Assembly: GCF_000445445.1 (NCBI RefSeq)
Contig: NZ_ASXP01000002.1
Coordinates: 186,001 to 250,000 of the forward strand
Origin: Sporomusa ovata DSM 2662
Lineage (GTDB): Bacteria > Bacillota > Negativicutes > Sporomusales > Sporomusaceae
Length of the DNA stretch: 64,000 bases
Direction of reading: 5' to 3'
In this document: piece after piece, positions 50,266 to 59,688 of the stretch
How the letters are laid out: each line of letters starts with the position of its first letter
Numbering within the stretch: the stretch's first letter is position 1
The notes under the pieces: model-generated
Databases searched by the model: none
What the model was told of the DNA's origin: nothing
Seen by the model: the letters and a program-made list of their open reading frames with translations, nothing else
Program-made: the position numbers and the translations under genes

Positions 50266-51393
50266 TTATAGCTCAACCTGTCCGGCAGCCTTAATAATGG
50301 CTAGGGCCAGCTCACTAATAGTATAGAGATCTTCTTCCTTAATGAACTCTTCCGTGGTATGCACTTTAGACATACCTATACCGAGTACGGCTGTCGGAAT
50401 ACCATAGCTATTAAAGTAGTTAGCATCACTGCCGCCGCCAGTTGCCTTAATTACTGGTTTGAGCCCAATACTTTCGGCAGCCTGACAAACCAGTTGTACA
50501 ACAGGTGTTGTCTCTGGCAAGACATAAGCGTCATATTCTTTGGTTACATTGACTTCTGCTTTGCCACCGGCAGCCTTGACGGTTTCTTCAAATACCTGGC
50601 ACATATGCTTTGTCTGAGCGGCTAATTTTTCCATGTTACGGCTACGGGCTTCAGCCAGGATCACCACTTTATCAGGCACAATGTTCGTGGCTGAGCCTCC
50701 TTGGATCGTGCCGATATTGGCCGTGGTTTCTGAATCAATACGACCATCGTTAATTTTGGCTAAGGCTTTGCCTGCCAATATGACAGCATTTACGCCTTCT
50801 TCAGGTGCAACGCCAGCATGGGCTTTCTTCCCATAAATATTAATCTCCAGCCTATTCTGACCAGGAGCCATAGTGACAATCTCCCCCGGTGCTCCTCCGG
50901 AATCCAGCGCATAACCAAAATCAGCTTGAAGTAATGCCGGGTCAATACTTTTGGAACCCTTGAGACCGCCTTCTTCGGCGACCGTGAAAATAATCTGGAT
51001 ATTGCCATGAGGAATATTTTGTTCTTTAATCACGCGAAGGGCTTCCAGGATAGCCACTACCCCAGCCTTGTCATCAGAACCAAGGATGGTATCACCTGTC
51101 GAAGTAATAATACCGTTTTTTAAGACAGGCTGAATATTGCCGCAAGGTTCTACGCAGTCCAGGTGAGCGGTAAAAAGCAGGCTAGGTGCACCTGCCACTG
51201 TACCGGTAAGAAAGGCCAGCACATTGCCGCAATTGCCGCCAATTTTGCTACCGGTATCATCCTCTGCCACCTCCATAGGTAAGTCAGCCAGTTTTTTCTT
51301 AATAACATCAGCCACCTGCCGCTCTGCGCGGGTAGGACATGCAATCCGTACCAGTTCATAAAATTCATCAAGTATCCGTTTCCGGCTAATCAT
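50266..51393 (-). CDS. M20/PepT-like metallopeptidase
   Basis: 375 residues. Metal-binding motifs LLFTAHLDCVEP, GSDDKAGVVAILEAL and FTVAEEGGLKGSK, the dimerisation domain (GKKAHAGVAPEEG) and the final VHTTEEFIKEEDL. It is closest to the PepT-like aminotripeptidase branch, cleaving small peptides with two zinc ions. AGGAGGG before the ATG. Confidence 0.92.
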   Translation of the reverse strand: MISRKRILDEFYELVRIACPTRAERQVADVIKKKLADLPMEVAEDDTGSKIGGNCGNVLAFLTGTVAGAPSLLFTAHLDCVEPCGNIQPVLKNGIITSTGDTILGSDDKAGVVAILEALRVIKEQNIPHGNIQIIFTVAEEGGLKGSKSIDPALLQADFGYALDSGGAPGEIVTMAPGQNRLEINIYGKKAHAGVAPEEGVNAVILAGKALAKINDGRIDSETTANIGTIQGGSATNIVPDKVVILAEARSRNMEKLAAQTKHMCQVFEETVKAAGGKAEVNVTKEYDAYVLPETTPVVQLVCQAAESIGLKPVIKATGGGSDANYFNSYGIPTAVLGIGMSKVHTTEEFIKEEDLYTISELALAIIKAAGQVEL

Positions 51394-51478
51394 TTACATC
51401 CCTCCTGCATATTTAATGCTGCACCCAGTTATATTAATGTTACGTCTGACATTAGCATTTGTAGAAAGGGTGCTCCTC

Positions 51479-51796
51479 ATGTCAAAAACAATTGCGTTAG
51501 CCCACTATAATGACAAACTGGCTAACGAACTTTCCGCCCAGGGATTCCGGGTAGTAGACAGTTCGCACCTTGGCCGTCCAGGTCAAGCTGCTGACGCTTA
51601 TTTATACACCAGCTACCATCCTGATACAGATACCTGGGCTGGAACTCAGGCTGAGCACGCAGACATTACTGTGGGTAATTACCATTATACTGTAACTGAT
51701 CACCCGTCCACTATGCTGCTCAATATTACCGGTCTAACTACCGACCAGATTACCGATAAACTTCGTCATCGTTTGGCCCGTTGTTCCCGGCTATAA
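51479..51796 (+). CDS. YkuS/UPF0180 family protein
   Basis: 105 residues. IALAHYNDKLANELSAQGFRVVDSSH and the domain ADAYLYTSYHPDT match the UPF0180 family of spore formers; the C-terminus is somewhat longer than in Bacillus YkuS. Start chosen at 51479 after AAAGGGTG. Function unknown. Confidence 0.78.
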   Translation: MSKTIALAHYNDKLANELSAQGFRVVDSSHLGRPGQAADAYLYTSYHPDTDTWAGTQAEHADITVGNYHYTVTDHPSTMLLNITGLTTDQITDKLRHRLARCSRL

Positions 51797-51824
51797 TCTA
51801 TATGCAACGTGGTAAAATTTCTTG

Positions 51825-52988
51825 CTACTTTCGTTGCCGCGCTATCATGGAGCGTCCACGGGTAACAGCAGTTTCACCAAAGCGCTCTTTTACCTTGTCA
51901 ATAGCTTGAGCAACAGCAGCAGCCTTTTCATCGCCCTGGTCAAAAAGAGACATCTGTACCCCTGCAGCCACTAAGCTGCTTACTGTAACTCCCAATAGCC
52001 TTACCCCCTCATTTAATGCAATCTTGCTTACTATCTCTTCAGCAACATGGTACAAAGTCTCGTCAAGGCTGGCGGCTACTGCCAATGTCTGACTGCGGGT
52101 AATCGTGCGAAATGAAGCAAACCGAATCTTGATTGTTATCGTTCGACTACTTAACTTTTGCCGTCTGAGCCGCCAGCCAATCTTCTCTACCTGGGACCAT
52201 AACTCGGTCTTGAGATCCTCCAAGGACGTAAGGTCTTTGGTAAAAGTAACCTCTTTACCAATTGACTTGGGTTGCCACTCAGAATCTACCAGGCGGCTAT
52301 CCTGACCATTTGCCAACTGATGTAAAGTATGTCCAAGTTGTCCACAGTGTTTAGCAAGCAACTCCGGCTCAGCCTGTGCCACTTGCCCGATGGTCTTAAT
52401 CCCTAACTTAGTCAGTATCTGTGCTGTTGTCTTACCTACTCCCCATAACCGGTTAACAGGCATATCGGCTAATATATTATGGATCTCTTCCGGACGGATA
52501 ACCATTAACCCATCCGGTTTATTCATATCTGAAGCCAGTTTGGCTAAAAATTTATTCGGAGCCACTCCGGCGGAGGCAGTAAGATCAAGCTCAGCTTTAA
52601 TCCTTGCCTTAATTTTGACGGCAATAGCAACCGGGCTGGAAAATAATCCCTCCATGCCGGTGACATCAAGAAAGGCTTCATCAAGGGACAGCGGCTCCAC
52701 CTGGGGCGAGAAGTCGGCAAATATATGTAATATTTCTTGCGAAACCCTACTATATTTCTCATGGTCAGACGGCAAAAAAATGCCTTGGGGACAGCGCCGC
52801 CTAGCCTCAAGAGACGACATAGCCGAATGAACTCCGAATTTACGGGCTTCATACGAGGCAGTGGCTACAACGCCTCGCGACCCTGTGCCTCCGATTATCA
52901 CCGGACAGCCCCGCAGTTCAGGATTGTCCCGTTGCTCAACTGCTGCAAAAAAAGCATCCATATCTACATGAATAATCCAGCGCTGCAT
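51825..52988 (-). CDS. dinB: DNA polymerase IV (Y family)
   Basis: 387 residues. Palm motifs IIHVDMDAFFAAVEQRDNPEL and LSLDEAFLDVTGMEG with the catalytic carboxylates, thumb helix-hairpin-helix (RLWGVGKTTAQILTKLGI), little-finger domain, and a C-terminal clamp-binding peptide region (VQMSLFD). Error-prone translesion polymerase. GAGGTGAG before the ATG. Confidence 0.96.
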   Translation of the reverse strand: MQRWIIHVDMDAFFAAVEQRDNPELRGCPVIIGGTGSRGVVATASYEARKFGVHSAMSSLEARRRCPQGIFLPSDHEKYSRVSQEILHIFADFSPQVEPLSLDEAFLDVTGMEGLFSSPVAIAVKIKARIKAELDLTASAGVAPNKFLAKLASDMNKPDGLMVIRPEEIHNILADMPVNRLWGVGKTTAQILTKLGIKTIGQVAQAEPELLAKHCGQLGHTLHQLANGQDSRLVDSEWQPKSIGKEVTFTKDLTSLEDLKTELWSQVEKIGWRLRRQKLSSRTITIKIRFASFRTITRSQTLAVAASLDETLYHVAEEIVSKIALNEGVRLLGVTVSSLVAAGVQMSLFDQGDEKAAAVAQAIDKVKERFGETAVTRGRSMIARQRK

Positions 52989-53135
52989 AAGCTCACCTCA
53001 TTTCCGTTTTGGAACATACGTTCTTCTTAATTGTACAACAAACTACTGAGTGGAATCAACACAGCTATTGATTTACTCTTTCCTATTAGCTGTTTATATG
53101 CTACACTAATAAGTAGAAATAAGGAGGATTGACGC

Positions 53136-53468
53136 ATGAAAATAAGCTTAGTCCTATTTGTTTTTCTGATTACACTGCTACAGCCTGTATCGGCTCAGAT
53201 AGCACCGATTCTTTGGTCCGAATCTATACATACTAAGCCAAAGCCGACAACTGAGTGGCTCAATGTAGATCATTATATAATTTTCAAATCAGACCGCACC
53301 CTTTCACTGGATCTGACAGATCATTCACCGATAAAGACCATTATCCTGCGTCCAGATACTAACCCTTCTGCATATTGGGAAAAGAAATCTTTTTTATTTA
53401 CTATTGAGTTATCTGATAAAACAAAAAAATATATTGATATTCCTTTTGGCGAACATAAGTTTAATTAA
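53136..53468 (+). CDS. Exported hypothetical protein, 110 aa
   Basis: Signal peptide MKISLVLFVFLITLLQPVSA, cleavage probably after SAQ, then about 88 residues with beta pattern (HYIIFKSDRTLSLDLTDHSP, FLFTIELSDKTKKYIDIPFG). AAGGAGG before the ATG. Not recognised. Faces a bidirectional terminator. Confidence 0.65.
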   Translation: MKISLVLFVFLITLLQPVSAQIAPILWSESIHTKPKPTTEWLNVDHYIIFKSDRTLSLDLTDHSPIKTIILRPDTNPSAYWEKKSFLFTIELSDKTKKYIDIPFGEHKFN

Positions 53469-53474
53469 GCAAAA

Positions 53475-53524
53475 GTAAAAGAAGTCCGCGGCAGCTGAGC
53501 ACCGTCAGGACTTCTTTTTTACTT
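53475..53524. terminator. Bidirectional terminator between convergent genes
   Basis: GTAAAAGAAGTCC and GGACTTCTTTTTTAC arms; it overlaps the end of the Mrr-like gene (stop 53519). Confidence 0.75.
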
Positions 53525-54271
53525 ACCAAAGTATCGCACAGTACTCTCAAGGATGTCGGCAGCCATGTCTACACCAGCCCATTGATTGACATTGACCAAT
53601 TCTACATCAAAAGTTATGTTGTCCAACTTTATAAACGGCACCAAGGCATGGTTAGTTTGCAGAAATGTCGGAGCAGCAAAGGTATGTACTATGGTTTGTC
53701 GGCCACTGGCTTGCTGCTGTTTGCCATACTGGTCAAAAATTCCCTGCACAGTATCCAGGCAATTTCCCGCTTCATCATAAATAAAACTATATTTAGGCTC
53801 TACACTCACCTGTATTGGCTCATCATCCAGTCCAGCCTGCTCCTTAGCTTGTTTAACCCAGACTTTATCCACACTAACTTTAACGTTACTGACAACCGGC
53901 TCCCATATTTCACCGGTAATTGGTTGAGTAAGCTCATATAATAGAATACCCGCATTAGCTGCCATGTCTTTAATATCCTTCTGATACACCGGTTGGGTTA
54001 CGATGACCCCCATAACCTGTCCTGGTATATCCCGGAGCATCCGCAAAAAAACAAACAATTCTGCCAAACTTGCCTGCTCTTTGGCCTGAATAACAGCCTT
54101 ATAGGTAAGATCTCCATCAGTAAATTCCCAATACACATCCGCTTCATGAGTTGAGGTTTTGCCTTCAATTACAGCATTGTATTGAATCTTACAAGTTTCA
54201 ACAGTATCTACGCCAGCAATGGCTTCGTACATCTCGCGAACGGCTTGCTGATAAATAGTTAGGTTTGTCAA
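53519..54271 (-). CDS. Mrr-like PD-(D/E)XK nuclease domain protein
   Basis: 250 residues. The N-terminal half reads like an Mrr-type restriction endonuclease: IYQQAVREMYEAIAGVDTVE, STHEADVYWEF (acidic pair), YKAVIQAKEQASLAELFVF (Q-x-K motif), IVTQPVYQKDIKDMA. The C-terminal half is unfamiliar. TTG start with GGTGG upstream. No methyltransferase or partner adjacent. Confidence 0.65.
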   Translation of the reverse strand: MTNLTIYQQAVREMYEAIAGVDTVETCKIQYNAVIEGKTSTHEADVYWEFTDGDLTYKAVIQAKEQASLAELFVFLRMLRDIPGQVMGVIVTQPVYQKDIKDMAANAGILLYELTQPITGEIWEPVVSNVKVSVDKVWVKQAKEQAGLDDEPIQVSVEPKYSFIYDEAGNCLDTVQGIFDQYGKQQQASGRQTIVHTFAAPTFLQTNHALVPFIKLDNITFDVELVNVNQWAGVDMAADILESTVRYFGK

Positions 54272-54330
54272 AATACCACCACCATACTTATAAATTCATC
54301 AATCTGTTTTACCATCGTTTTCTCAGTATA

Positions 54331-55290
54331 TTATTCTATACTTGGCCGGTATACCTCTCGCCGCAGCGTAGCACTGCGATTAAAGCCGCCAGGCTCAGCC
54401 CGCCCGGCCTCACGGGAAAACTGCTCGGTTTTCGCGCTAAGATTATCCAGATAATGCAACAACTCGGCCTCCAACAACATTGGTTCCACCGGACTGCCCC
54501 ACTCGGCCTGTCCATGATGAGAAAGAATACAATGCTTAAGCATTAATCCAAGTTCCGGCGCCAAACCCACTTCCTGGCAGGCGTGTTCCAGCATCTCCAT
54601 ACCCAGTGAAATATGCCGCAACAACTTCCCCTCTCTGGTAAAGCCTATGCCCATACCAAACGCATCCACCTCAATCTCTCGCACTTTGCCAATATCATGA
54701 ACCAAGGCAGCCGCCAGGAGAATATCCCTGTTTATCTTGTCATTGCGGTTACAATGGTCCAAGGCAGCTGCGGCCACCTCAAGAGTATGTGCCAGCAAAC
54801 CGCCAATATACGCATGATGGTTCTTGACAGCGCCTGGATGTCGCTTAAACTTTTCTGCAAACGGCTTGTTGGTATCAAAGATAGCGATTAACAAGTCCCG
54901 CAGCCCTTCCTGCTTGATACTGGCAATAATAGCCGTTAACTCACTAACCATATCATCAATCTTCCGGGGAGCCATCATGCCCAAACTTTGCAATGCTTGA
55001 TCAATTTCCACTGGTGATGGTACATACCCACCAACAATTGTCAGCTGCGGGCTGTCTTTAAAAAAATCTAACATCGCTTCCAGCCGCAGTATTCCATTTT
55101 GCTGAAACAGCATTGCACTATCACCAGATATATCCCAATACTTAGCTGGTACCTCAAAACTGTGGTCACTAATGAGGCAATCTCCGTAAGATTTACCATT
55201 TCTTGCTGTTTTAACTTCAAACCGCGAAATCCGGTAAATGCCCACTACCTTAAATCCCTTTGGGTTCTTAACTAATTCCCCCAGTGTCAT
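54331..55290 (-). CDS. YhaM-type 3'-5' exoribonuclease (OB-fold plus HD domain)
   Basis: 319 residues. N-terminal OB fold (GIYRISRFEVKTARNGKSYG), then the HD metal domain (HHAYIGGLLAHTLEVAAAAL, ALVHDIGKVREIEVD, LKHCILSHHGQAEWG). Matches YhaM/CBF1 exoribonucleases that trim RNA 3' ends. GGAGGGG before the ATG at 55290; the upstream in-frame start is unsupported. Confidence 0.9.
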   Translation of the reverse strand: MTLGELVKNPKGFKVVGIYRISRFEVKTARNGKSYGDCLISDHSFEVPAKYWDISGDSAMLFQQNGILRLEAMLDFFKDSPQLTIVGGYVPSPVEIDQALQSLGMMAPRKIDDMVSELTAIIASIKQEGLRDLLIAIFDTNKPFAEKFKRHPGAVKNHHAYIGGLLAHTLEVAAAALDHCNRNDKINRDILLAAALVHDIGKVREIEVDAFGMGIGFTREGKLLRHISLGMEMLEHACQEVGLAPELGLMLKHCILSHHGQAEWGSPVEPMLLEAELLHYLDNLSAKTEQFSREAGRAEPGGFNRSATLRREVYRPSIE

Positions 55291-55497
55291 CCTGTTCCCC
55301 TCCACCAATAAGCTTCCTCTCCTTATGATAATCTCATAGGAAATTCTCCTGAGTACTGGCAAAATCCTTTATTTTAAAGAAAACACGCTTATTCCGGGCC
55401 TTGACAACCCCATGTTTCCCCTATCCTGCCAAGATCTTGCACACATTTCAAGCTTACCAGCAATATATTGTAACAAGAGTAAAAGGAGGTTTTCAGA

Positions 55498-55707
55498 TTG
55501 GCTTCTTATGACAAAATGGTAAAGTACCTGGTAGAAAAGCTTCAGCTTGCCCTGGCACCACTTGAGCAAATTGCCAGAAACCAAAGCATCCTGGTAGCAC
55601 AGAACAAACAGATGATTGATTTGTTAGCACAACTTAACGGCAACCGGGAAACGCCCACCGAACCGGAACAATCAATTGCTAAAGAAAGCCAGGATATTAC
55701 ACTTTAA
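55498..55707 (+). CDS. Small amphipathic coiled-coil protein, 69 aa
   Basis: TTG start with AAAGGAGG 8 bases upstream. Residues 5-45 form a helix (KYLVEKLQLALAPLEQIARN, NKQMIDLLAQL), then a polar tail. No family recognised; strong ribosome site argues it is real. Confidence 0.55.
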   Translation: MASYDKMVKYLVEKLQLALAPLEQIARNQSILVAQNKQMIDLLAQLNGNRETPTEPEQSIAKESQDITL

Positions 55708-55797
55708 CTATATCAAAATTTCTTTCTCTTTATGCTAGCTGACTTGACAGCATCACCAAATTATGAGAAATTTTAATAAAACACTAAGGAGTATCTC

Positions 55798-55965
55798 ATG
55801 AAAACAAACGCAACTTTGGAAGAAACATGCTCTAGCTGCAAAGGATCAGGCAAAATTGGAACCGAGCCTTGTCAAACTTGCCAGGGAACAGGAACTGTTC
55901 TTAATGAAGAAGGGAAAGAAATCCTCAATTTCTTACGAAACAGTATTCGTATCTCCGAACATTGA
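55798..55965 (+). CDS. Anti-TRAP (RtpA)-like zinc protein
   Basis: 55 residues with two DnaJ-type knuckles, CSSCKGSGKIG and CQTCQGTGTV, then a helix EEGKEILNFLRNSIRISEH. Bacillus anti-TRAP has the same architecture and length: two CxxC knuckles and a VILTAQGYTLLDFI-like helix. There it binds TRAP to relieve trp attenuation. AAGGAG lies 6 bases before the ATG. No trp or mtrB gene is in view. It could instead be a generic zinc-knuckle peptide. Confidence 0.7.
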   Translation: MKTNATLEETCSSCKGSGKIGTEPCQTCQGTGTVLNEEGKEILNFLRNSIRISEH

Positions 55966-55984
55966 CTATCACTGCCTGAGGCAG

Positions 55985-56018
55985 AAAAACAGCCGTCCTA
56001 CCCGGAGCGGCTGTTTTT
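55985..56018 (+). terminator. Terminator after the anti-TRAP-like gene
   Basis: AAAAACAGCCG and CGGCTGTTTTT arms, 20 bases after the stop, with the T run built into the stem. Confidence 0.8.
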
Positions 56019-56289
56019 CTGGATTAATTCCTAAAGAAAACATTACTGGCTCTACTTAAAAATTGCTGAGATCGAACTGCAAAACGTGTAAATTGTTAAC
56101 AAGGCTGTGAAAATCACAATAGGATTATGGCGAAATCGAAGCAAACTAGCCCTCACCTCACTCTTTACTAAGCTAGTTTATACTATTCCCAACTTACCCT
56201 CTTGTTAAACCAATTATTCTCCAAAACCAATCATGCCACATACATAGTATTTATTTTCTCACGCTATTTTATCTGAGACCCAAAGCCAG

Positions 56290-56496
56290 CTACCCTTCCG
56301 AAGAAGTTACAACCTCAGTTGAAGCTATATTCCACTTGATACACACAAGCTGTCTCGCCTTGTGAAATTCGACAATCAGGCGATCCAATTCCCTGCTAAG
56401 AGAAATGACATCAGGATCTTGCATATCGAATTTCTTCGCTACCACTAGGGCATTCAGCCGGACACGCATATCTTCAATCTTTAGTGCTTGCCGCAT
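56290..56496 (-). CDS. Spo0E-like aspartyl-phosphate phosphatase
   Basis: 68 residues. Two helices joined by a short loop, with the motif VISLSRELDRLIVEFHKA matching Spo0E's SQELD core. Such proteins dephosphorylate Spo0A-P and block sporulation. GGGGGGAG before the ATG. Monocistronic. Confidence 0.78.
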   Translation of the reverse strand: MRQALKIEDMRVRLNALVVAKKFDMQDPDVISLSRELDRLIVEFHKARQLVCIKWNIASTEVVTSSEG

Positions 56497-56807
56497 GCGT
56501 AACTCCCCCCTTTTGTCATTCGAGTATCTTACCTAACTTTATATGCAAAAAGCGCGCCAACATGTACGCGTTGCCTATACTACTTTTAAAATAGTCTTCC
56601 GGCACCCCTGCAAGGCGCACTGTTCCTTCATAAATTTATGCAGATCCGGTGGTAATAGCGACAGGCTTTTCCTCAACTTAGGCTATAAACTTACAAATTT
56701 CATACAAAAATTGCATAGTAACGCAATTTTTGTATGAAATTTATAGTACTCACCTATGAGTGTTATATATTAGGAAAACCAACAAGCTCTGTTCGTGTGT
56801 AGGTGTC
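56497..56807. other. Junction region left of the acquired element
   Basis: No supported gene. It contains a perfect 20-base inverted repeat (56695-56714 and 56723-56742, 8-base loop) with AT-rich ends, 65 bases before the recombinase stop. This could be a terminator or part of the attachment region. The element boundary was not found. Confidence 0.5.
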
Positions 56808-58487
56808 TTATCCTACCTGTAAATGCGAGTTGACTTCGATATACTGGATAATGCGGCGCAGCTCGTCGGCAAACTTAAACCGTATGCTTATGTCGCCGCC
56901 CTCGTATACTTTGATATGGTCAACCAGTTCGATTAAGATTTCTCTTGTCAGCTTGTCGATGTTCTCGTATTTTCGGAAAGTTGCTAAAAAAGGATTTTCG
57001 GTGTCAATGCCATTTTCCAGTTCGTCCCGCTCTTTTTTCAGATTGGCAATCACTGTGCCAATGGCTTCATTTTGCTGTTCATAATCTTCACTCATGTGGC
57101 GGTAATCATTATGTGTGATATGACCGTCTTTCCAGTCCTGATAAAGTGCTTGCTTGTACCGCATGATTTTGGTAAGCTCTTTTTCTTTTGCGGTAATCAG
57201 TTCATTCAGCCGTATCGACTGGCTTTTTTTGAGCGGAGCCAAGTTAATTTTTGATACAATGGCGGAATAGCTGACTGCAAGATGTACCTGTTGCCGGATT
57301 GCATAGAGTACAGCCGCTTCAAGCCTTGTGCTTTTAATAGAGTGCATAGTGCAGGCTTTTTTAGAAAGGCTCTTATATGTTCCGCATTGGTAGTAAACGT
57401 ACAATTCCTTGCTTGCTATCCGCGACATTGCCCGGCCACAATCCGCACAGCGGAGAAAGCCGCTAAACAGATAAAGCTGTTTCTGTTTTGGAGAAGTGCG
57501 GGTGTCACGCTTTAGCAGTTGCTTAACCTTTTCAAAGGCTTCGCGGTCAATAATCGGTTCATGGGTATTCGGGACAACAATCCAGTCTTTTTCAGGTACA
57601 GCTTCGATTTTGTGTATCTTGTAGCTTTTCACACGGTTTCGCCCCTGTGCCATATCTCCAACATAGACGGGATTTTTCAGCATATTGCTGATAGTAATGG
57701 TACTCCACATGGGCTGTGTCTGTCCGTTGGGGCATTTGTACTTTAATCCCTGACTTTGCTTGTAAACGGAAGGACACATAACACCGTGGTCGTTCAGATG
57801 ATTCACAATAGCCCTGACGGTCATACCGCTTAGACACATGGAAAAAATCTTCTTTACCACTTCGGCGGCTTCATGGTCTACCAACAAAGCGTGTTTATCA
57901 TTGGGGTCTTTGATGTAGCCATAGGGGGCATAGGAGCCAATAAATTCGCCATTACGTTTCTTGTAGTCAAACACCTGACGGATTTTCTTTGAAGTTTGGT
58001 AACAATACTGGTCGTTCATTACGTTCGTTATAGGAACAAGAATACTTGATACGCTGTCAGGGTTCAAATAACTGTCTACGCCCTCTGCCAAGCTGATAAA
58101 GCGTACATTCATCTGAACAAACAAATTTTCAATCAGGCTCCCGGCGTCCGTATAGTTACGGGAAAGACGGGAAAGGTCTTTGACAATCACGCAGTTTACC
58201 TTTTTCGCGTAAATGTCGGCCAGCAGTCTTTGAAAATCTGCCCGGTTCGTGTCTGTACCTGTGCAACCGTCATCAACATAGGTTTCGGCGCTTTCAAATT
58301 CATCAAGGTGCTGTCTGTAATAATCATCAAGCAACTTTTTTTGATTGGTGACACTGTTGCTGTCGTCCTTGCCACGATTCAAGTCCTCTTTGGATAACCG
58401 GATATATTTTGCAAGATTCCACCGTGTAGGATTATACGAAAATTGAGAAACAGCAGTATTTGTTTCCCTGTTTTTGGTTCGTGCCAT
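56808..58487 (-). CDS. Large serine recombinase (TnpX-like)
   Basis: 559 residues. Resolvase domain (YIRLSKEDLNRGKDDSNSVT, CVIVKDLSRLSRNYTDAGSL), recombinase domain (APYGYIKDPNDKHALLVDHE), zinc ribbon (FLRCADCGRAMSRIAS ... YQCGTYKSL), coiled coil and DUF4368-type tail. It integ​rates and excises clostridial mobilisable elements. GGAAGGAGG before the ATG. It is at the left end of the element, as is usual. Confidence 0.94.
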   Translation of the reverse strand: MARTKNRETNTAVSQFSYNPTRWNLAKYIRLSKEDLNRGKDDSNSVTNQKKLLDDYYRQHLDEFESAETYVDDGCTGTDTNRADFQRLLADIYAKKVNCVIVKDLSRLSRNYTDAGSLIENLFVQMNVRFISLAEGVDSYLNPDSVSSILVPITNVMNDQYCYQTSKKIRQVFDYKKRNGEFIGSYAPYGYIKDPNDKHALLVDHEAAEVVKKIFSMCLSGMTVRAIVNHLNDHGVMCPSVYKQSQGLKYKCPNGQTQPMWSTITISNMLKNPVYVGDMAQGRNRVKSYKIHKIEAVPEKDWIVVPNTHEPIIDREAFEKVKQLLKRDTRTSPKQKQLYLFSGFLRCADCGRAMSRIASKELYVYYQCGTYKSLSKKACTMHSIKSTRLEAAVLYAIRQQVHLAVSYSAIVSKINLAPLKKSQSIRLNELITAKEKELTKIMRYKQALYQDWKDGHITHNDYRHMSEDYEQQNEAIGTVIANLKKERDELENGIDTENPFLATFRKYENIDKLTREILIELVDHIKVYEGGDISIRFKFADELRRIIQYIEVNSHLQVG

Positions 58488-58591
58488 GCTTCCTCCTTCC
58501 TATCACATTACACTTACATTATACCATTTCAGCATAATGCGAACAATGTTGTCGAGGGCTTAAAAATACTGTTAGATAGCTGATATTACCG

Positions 58592-58616
58592 ACTTCGGGC
58601 CAAGTTGGCCCGAAGT
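58592..58616. repeat. 25-bp palindrome, copy 1
   Basis: ACTTCGGGCCAA and TTGGCCCGAAGT around one G. Identical in copy 3 (60185) and nearly so in copy 2 (59009). Confidence 0.8.
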
Positions 58617-58627
58617 GACATGACCGA

Positions 58628-58891
58628 TTACAGGCCGCTTTTCTGCCGTATAAGAAAGTTTGTAATTACATCCTGCAAGGGGGGGCCGTCCTCCGGGAAC
58701 TCTACCTTTACCGCAGTATCTCCATGACGGAAGCAGTAAGGGTTTTTTACCTGCTTCAAAATATGTGCCGCACGTTCCCTTTGAGGCAGGCTGTTATCAA
58801 AGTCGATTCCGCTAACATCTGTCAACTGTGATTTATCCACTGTGGCAATATCCACATCTTGCATTGTGATGATCTGTTCCAGATTTACCAT
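58628..58891 (-). CDS. DUF6870-like element protein
   Basis: 87 residues: MVNLEQIITMQDVDIATVDK, then ERAAHILKQVKNPYCFRHGD, a pattern I know from clostridial mobile elements. AAGGAGG before the ATG at 58891. Function unknown. Confidence 0.75.
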   Translation of the reverse strand: MVNLEQIITMQDVDIATVDKSQLTDVSGIDFDNSLPQRERAAHILKQVKNPYCFRHGDTAVKVEFPEDGPPLQDVITNFLIRQKSGL

Positions 58892-59008
58892 CGCTTTGTG
58901 CCTCCTTCTCAAATGAAAAATGTACTTTATGTTTCCTGCTGTCCTATGAGGAAACATAAACAGTCACCACTTTATAAGCAAAAGTGATGGCTGTTAATCT
59001 TTCCTCAT

Positions 59009-59033
59009 ACTTCGGGCCGAGTTGGCCCGAAGT
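59009..59033. repeat. 25-bp palindrome, copy 2
   Basis: ACTTCGGGCCGAGTTGGCCC-type, one base different from copies 1 and 3; it abuts the stop of the 66-aa gene and may act as its terminator. Confidence 0.75.
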
Positions 59034-59233
59034 CAATAGGGACTGTTCCGGTAATGCCCGTCTGCTTCGTGAATGGATTTGAAGTCAAATCTTTCGTTCA
59101 GTTCCATAACCACGCGCCGAATATCATCAGAGCTAAAACCACAGCTTTCCATTGCCCAAATGACATAGCCGCGACAAGCATTGTTGCTCCACGGTTCAGG
59201 CAGTATTTCCGATAAATTCATATCTTTTTCCAT
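59033..59233 (-). CDS. Small element-associated protein, 66 aa
   Basis: 66 residues: MNLSEILPEPWSNNACRGYV, FSSDDIRRVVMELNERFDF and HEADGHYRNSPY. Typical of conserved small genes in clostridial integrative elements; role unknown. TAGGAGAATCGAA precedes the ATG. Confidence 0.65.
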   Translation of the reverse strand: MEKDMNLSEILPEPWSNNACRGYVIWAMESCGFSSDDIRRVVMELNERFDFKSIHEADGHYRNSPY

Positions 59234-59688
59234 TTCGATTCTCCTATGCCAGAATAGGGGGAGTGCCGCGCCGGGAAAGAATGGGCTGTCATTAGACAGA
59301 AATGCCCGGCGCGGCCTCCTATATGGTAAATAAGAGGATAACCCGGACAGGCGGCGGCAACCGCCCTCATGGGAATTTCACCCCGCCCCATGCTGATGGC
59401 GCGACGGTCAATACTGTGACGCGTTCAAACCGTAAGTATCATTGTACCAATCAAAAGATTATCGCCGGGTAGATTGCCATATCTGCTCTGTCACAGTTGG
59501 TAGGAATCGCTCACGCTCCGTTTGGTTTTTCCCCCTTTCAACGGGCGGTTTTGGCGTACCCTGTGGCTTGGCTCCCTTTTGATTGAACGTATCCGGGTTA
59601 TCTGTATTCAGTTGTCAAAGAACGGCAGATGGAGAAAAAACTCCTTCTAATAGCCATGTGATTTGAAAGGCAAATTCGGAACTGGAAA
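59234..59688. other. Non-coding element region with a strong hairpin
   Basis: 455 bases without a supported gene. GCCGCGCCGGG (59265-59275) pairs with CCCGGCGCGGC (59305-59315) over a 29-base loop. Several GC-rich blocks follow. The region resembles regulatory or transfer-origin DNA of such elements, but no relaxase is present to support that. Confidence 0.4.
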
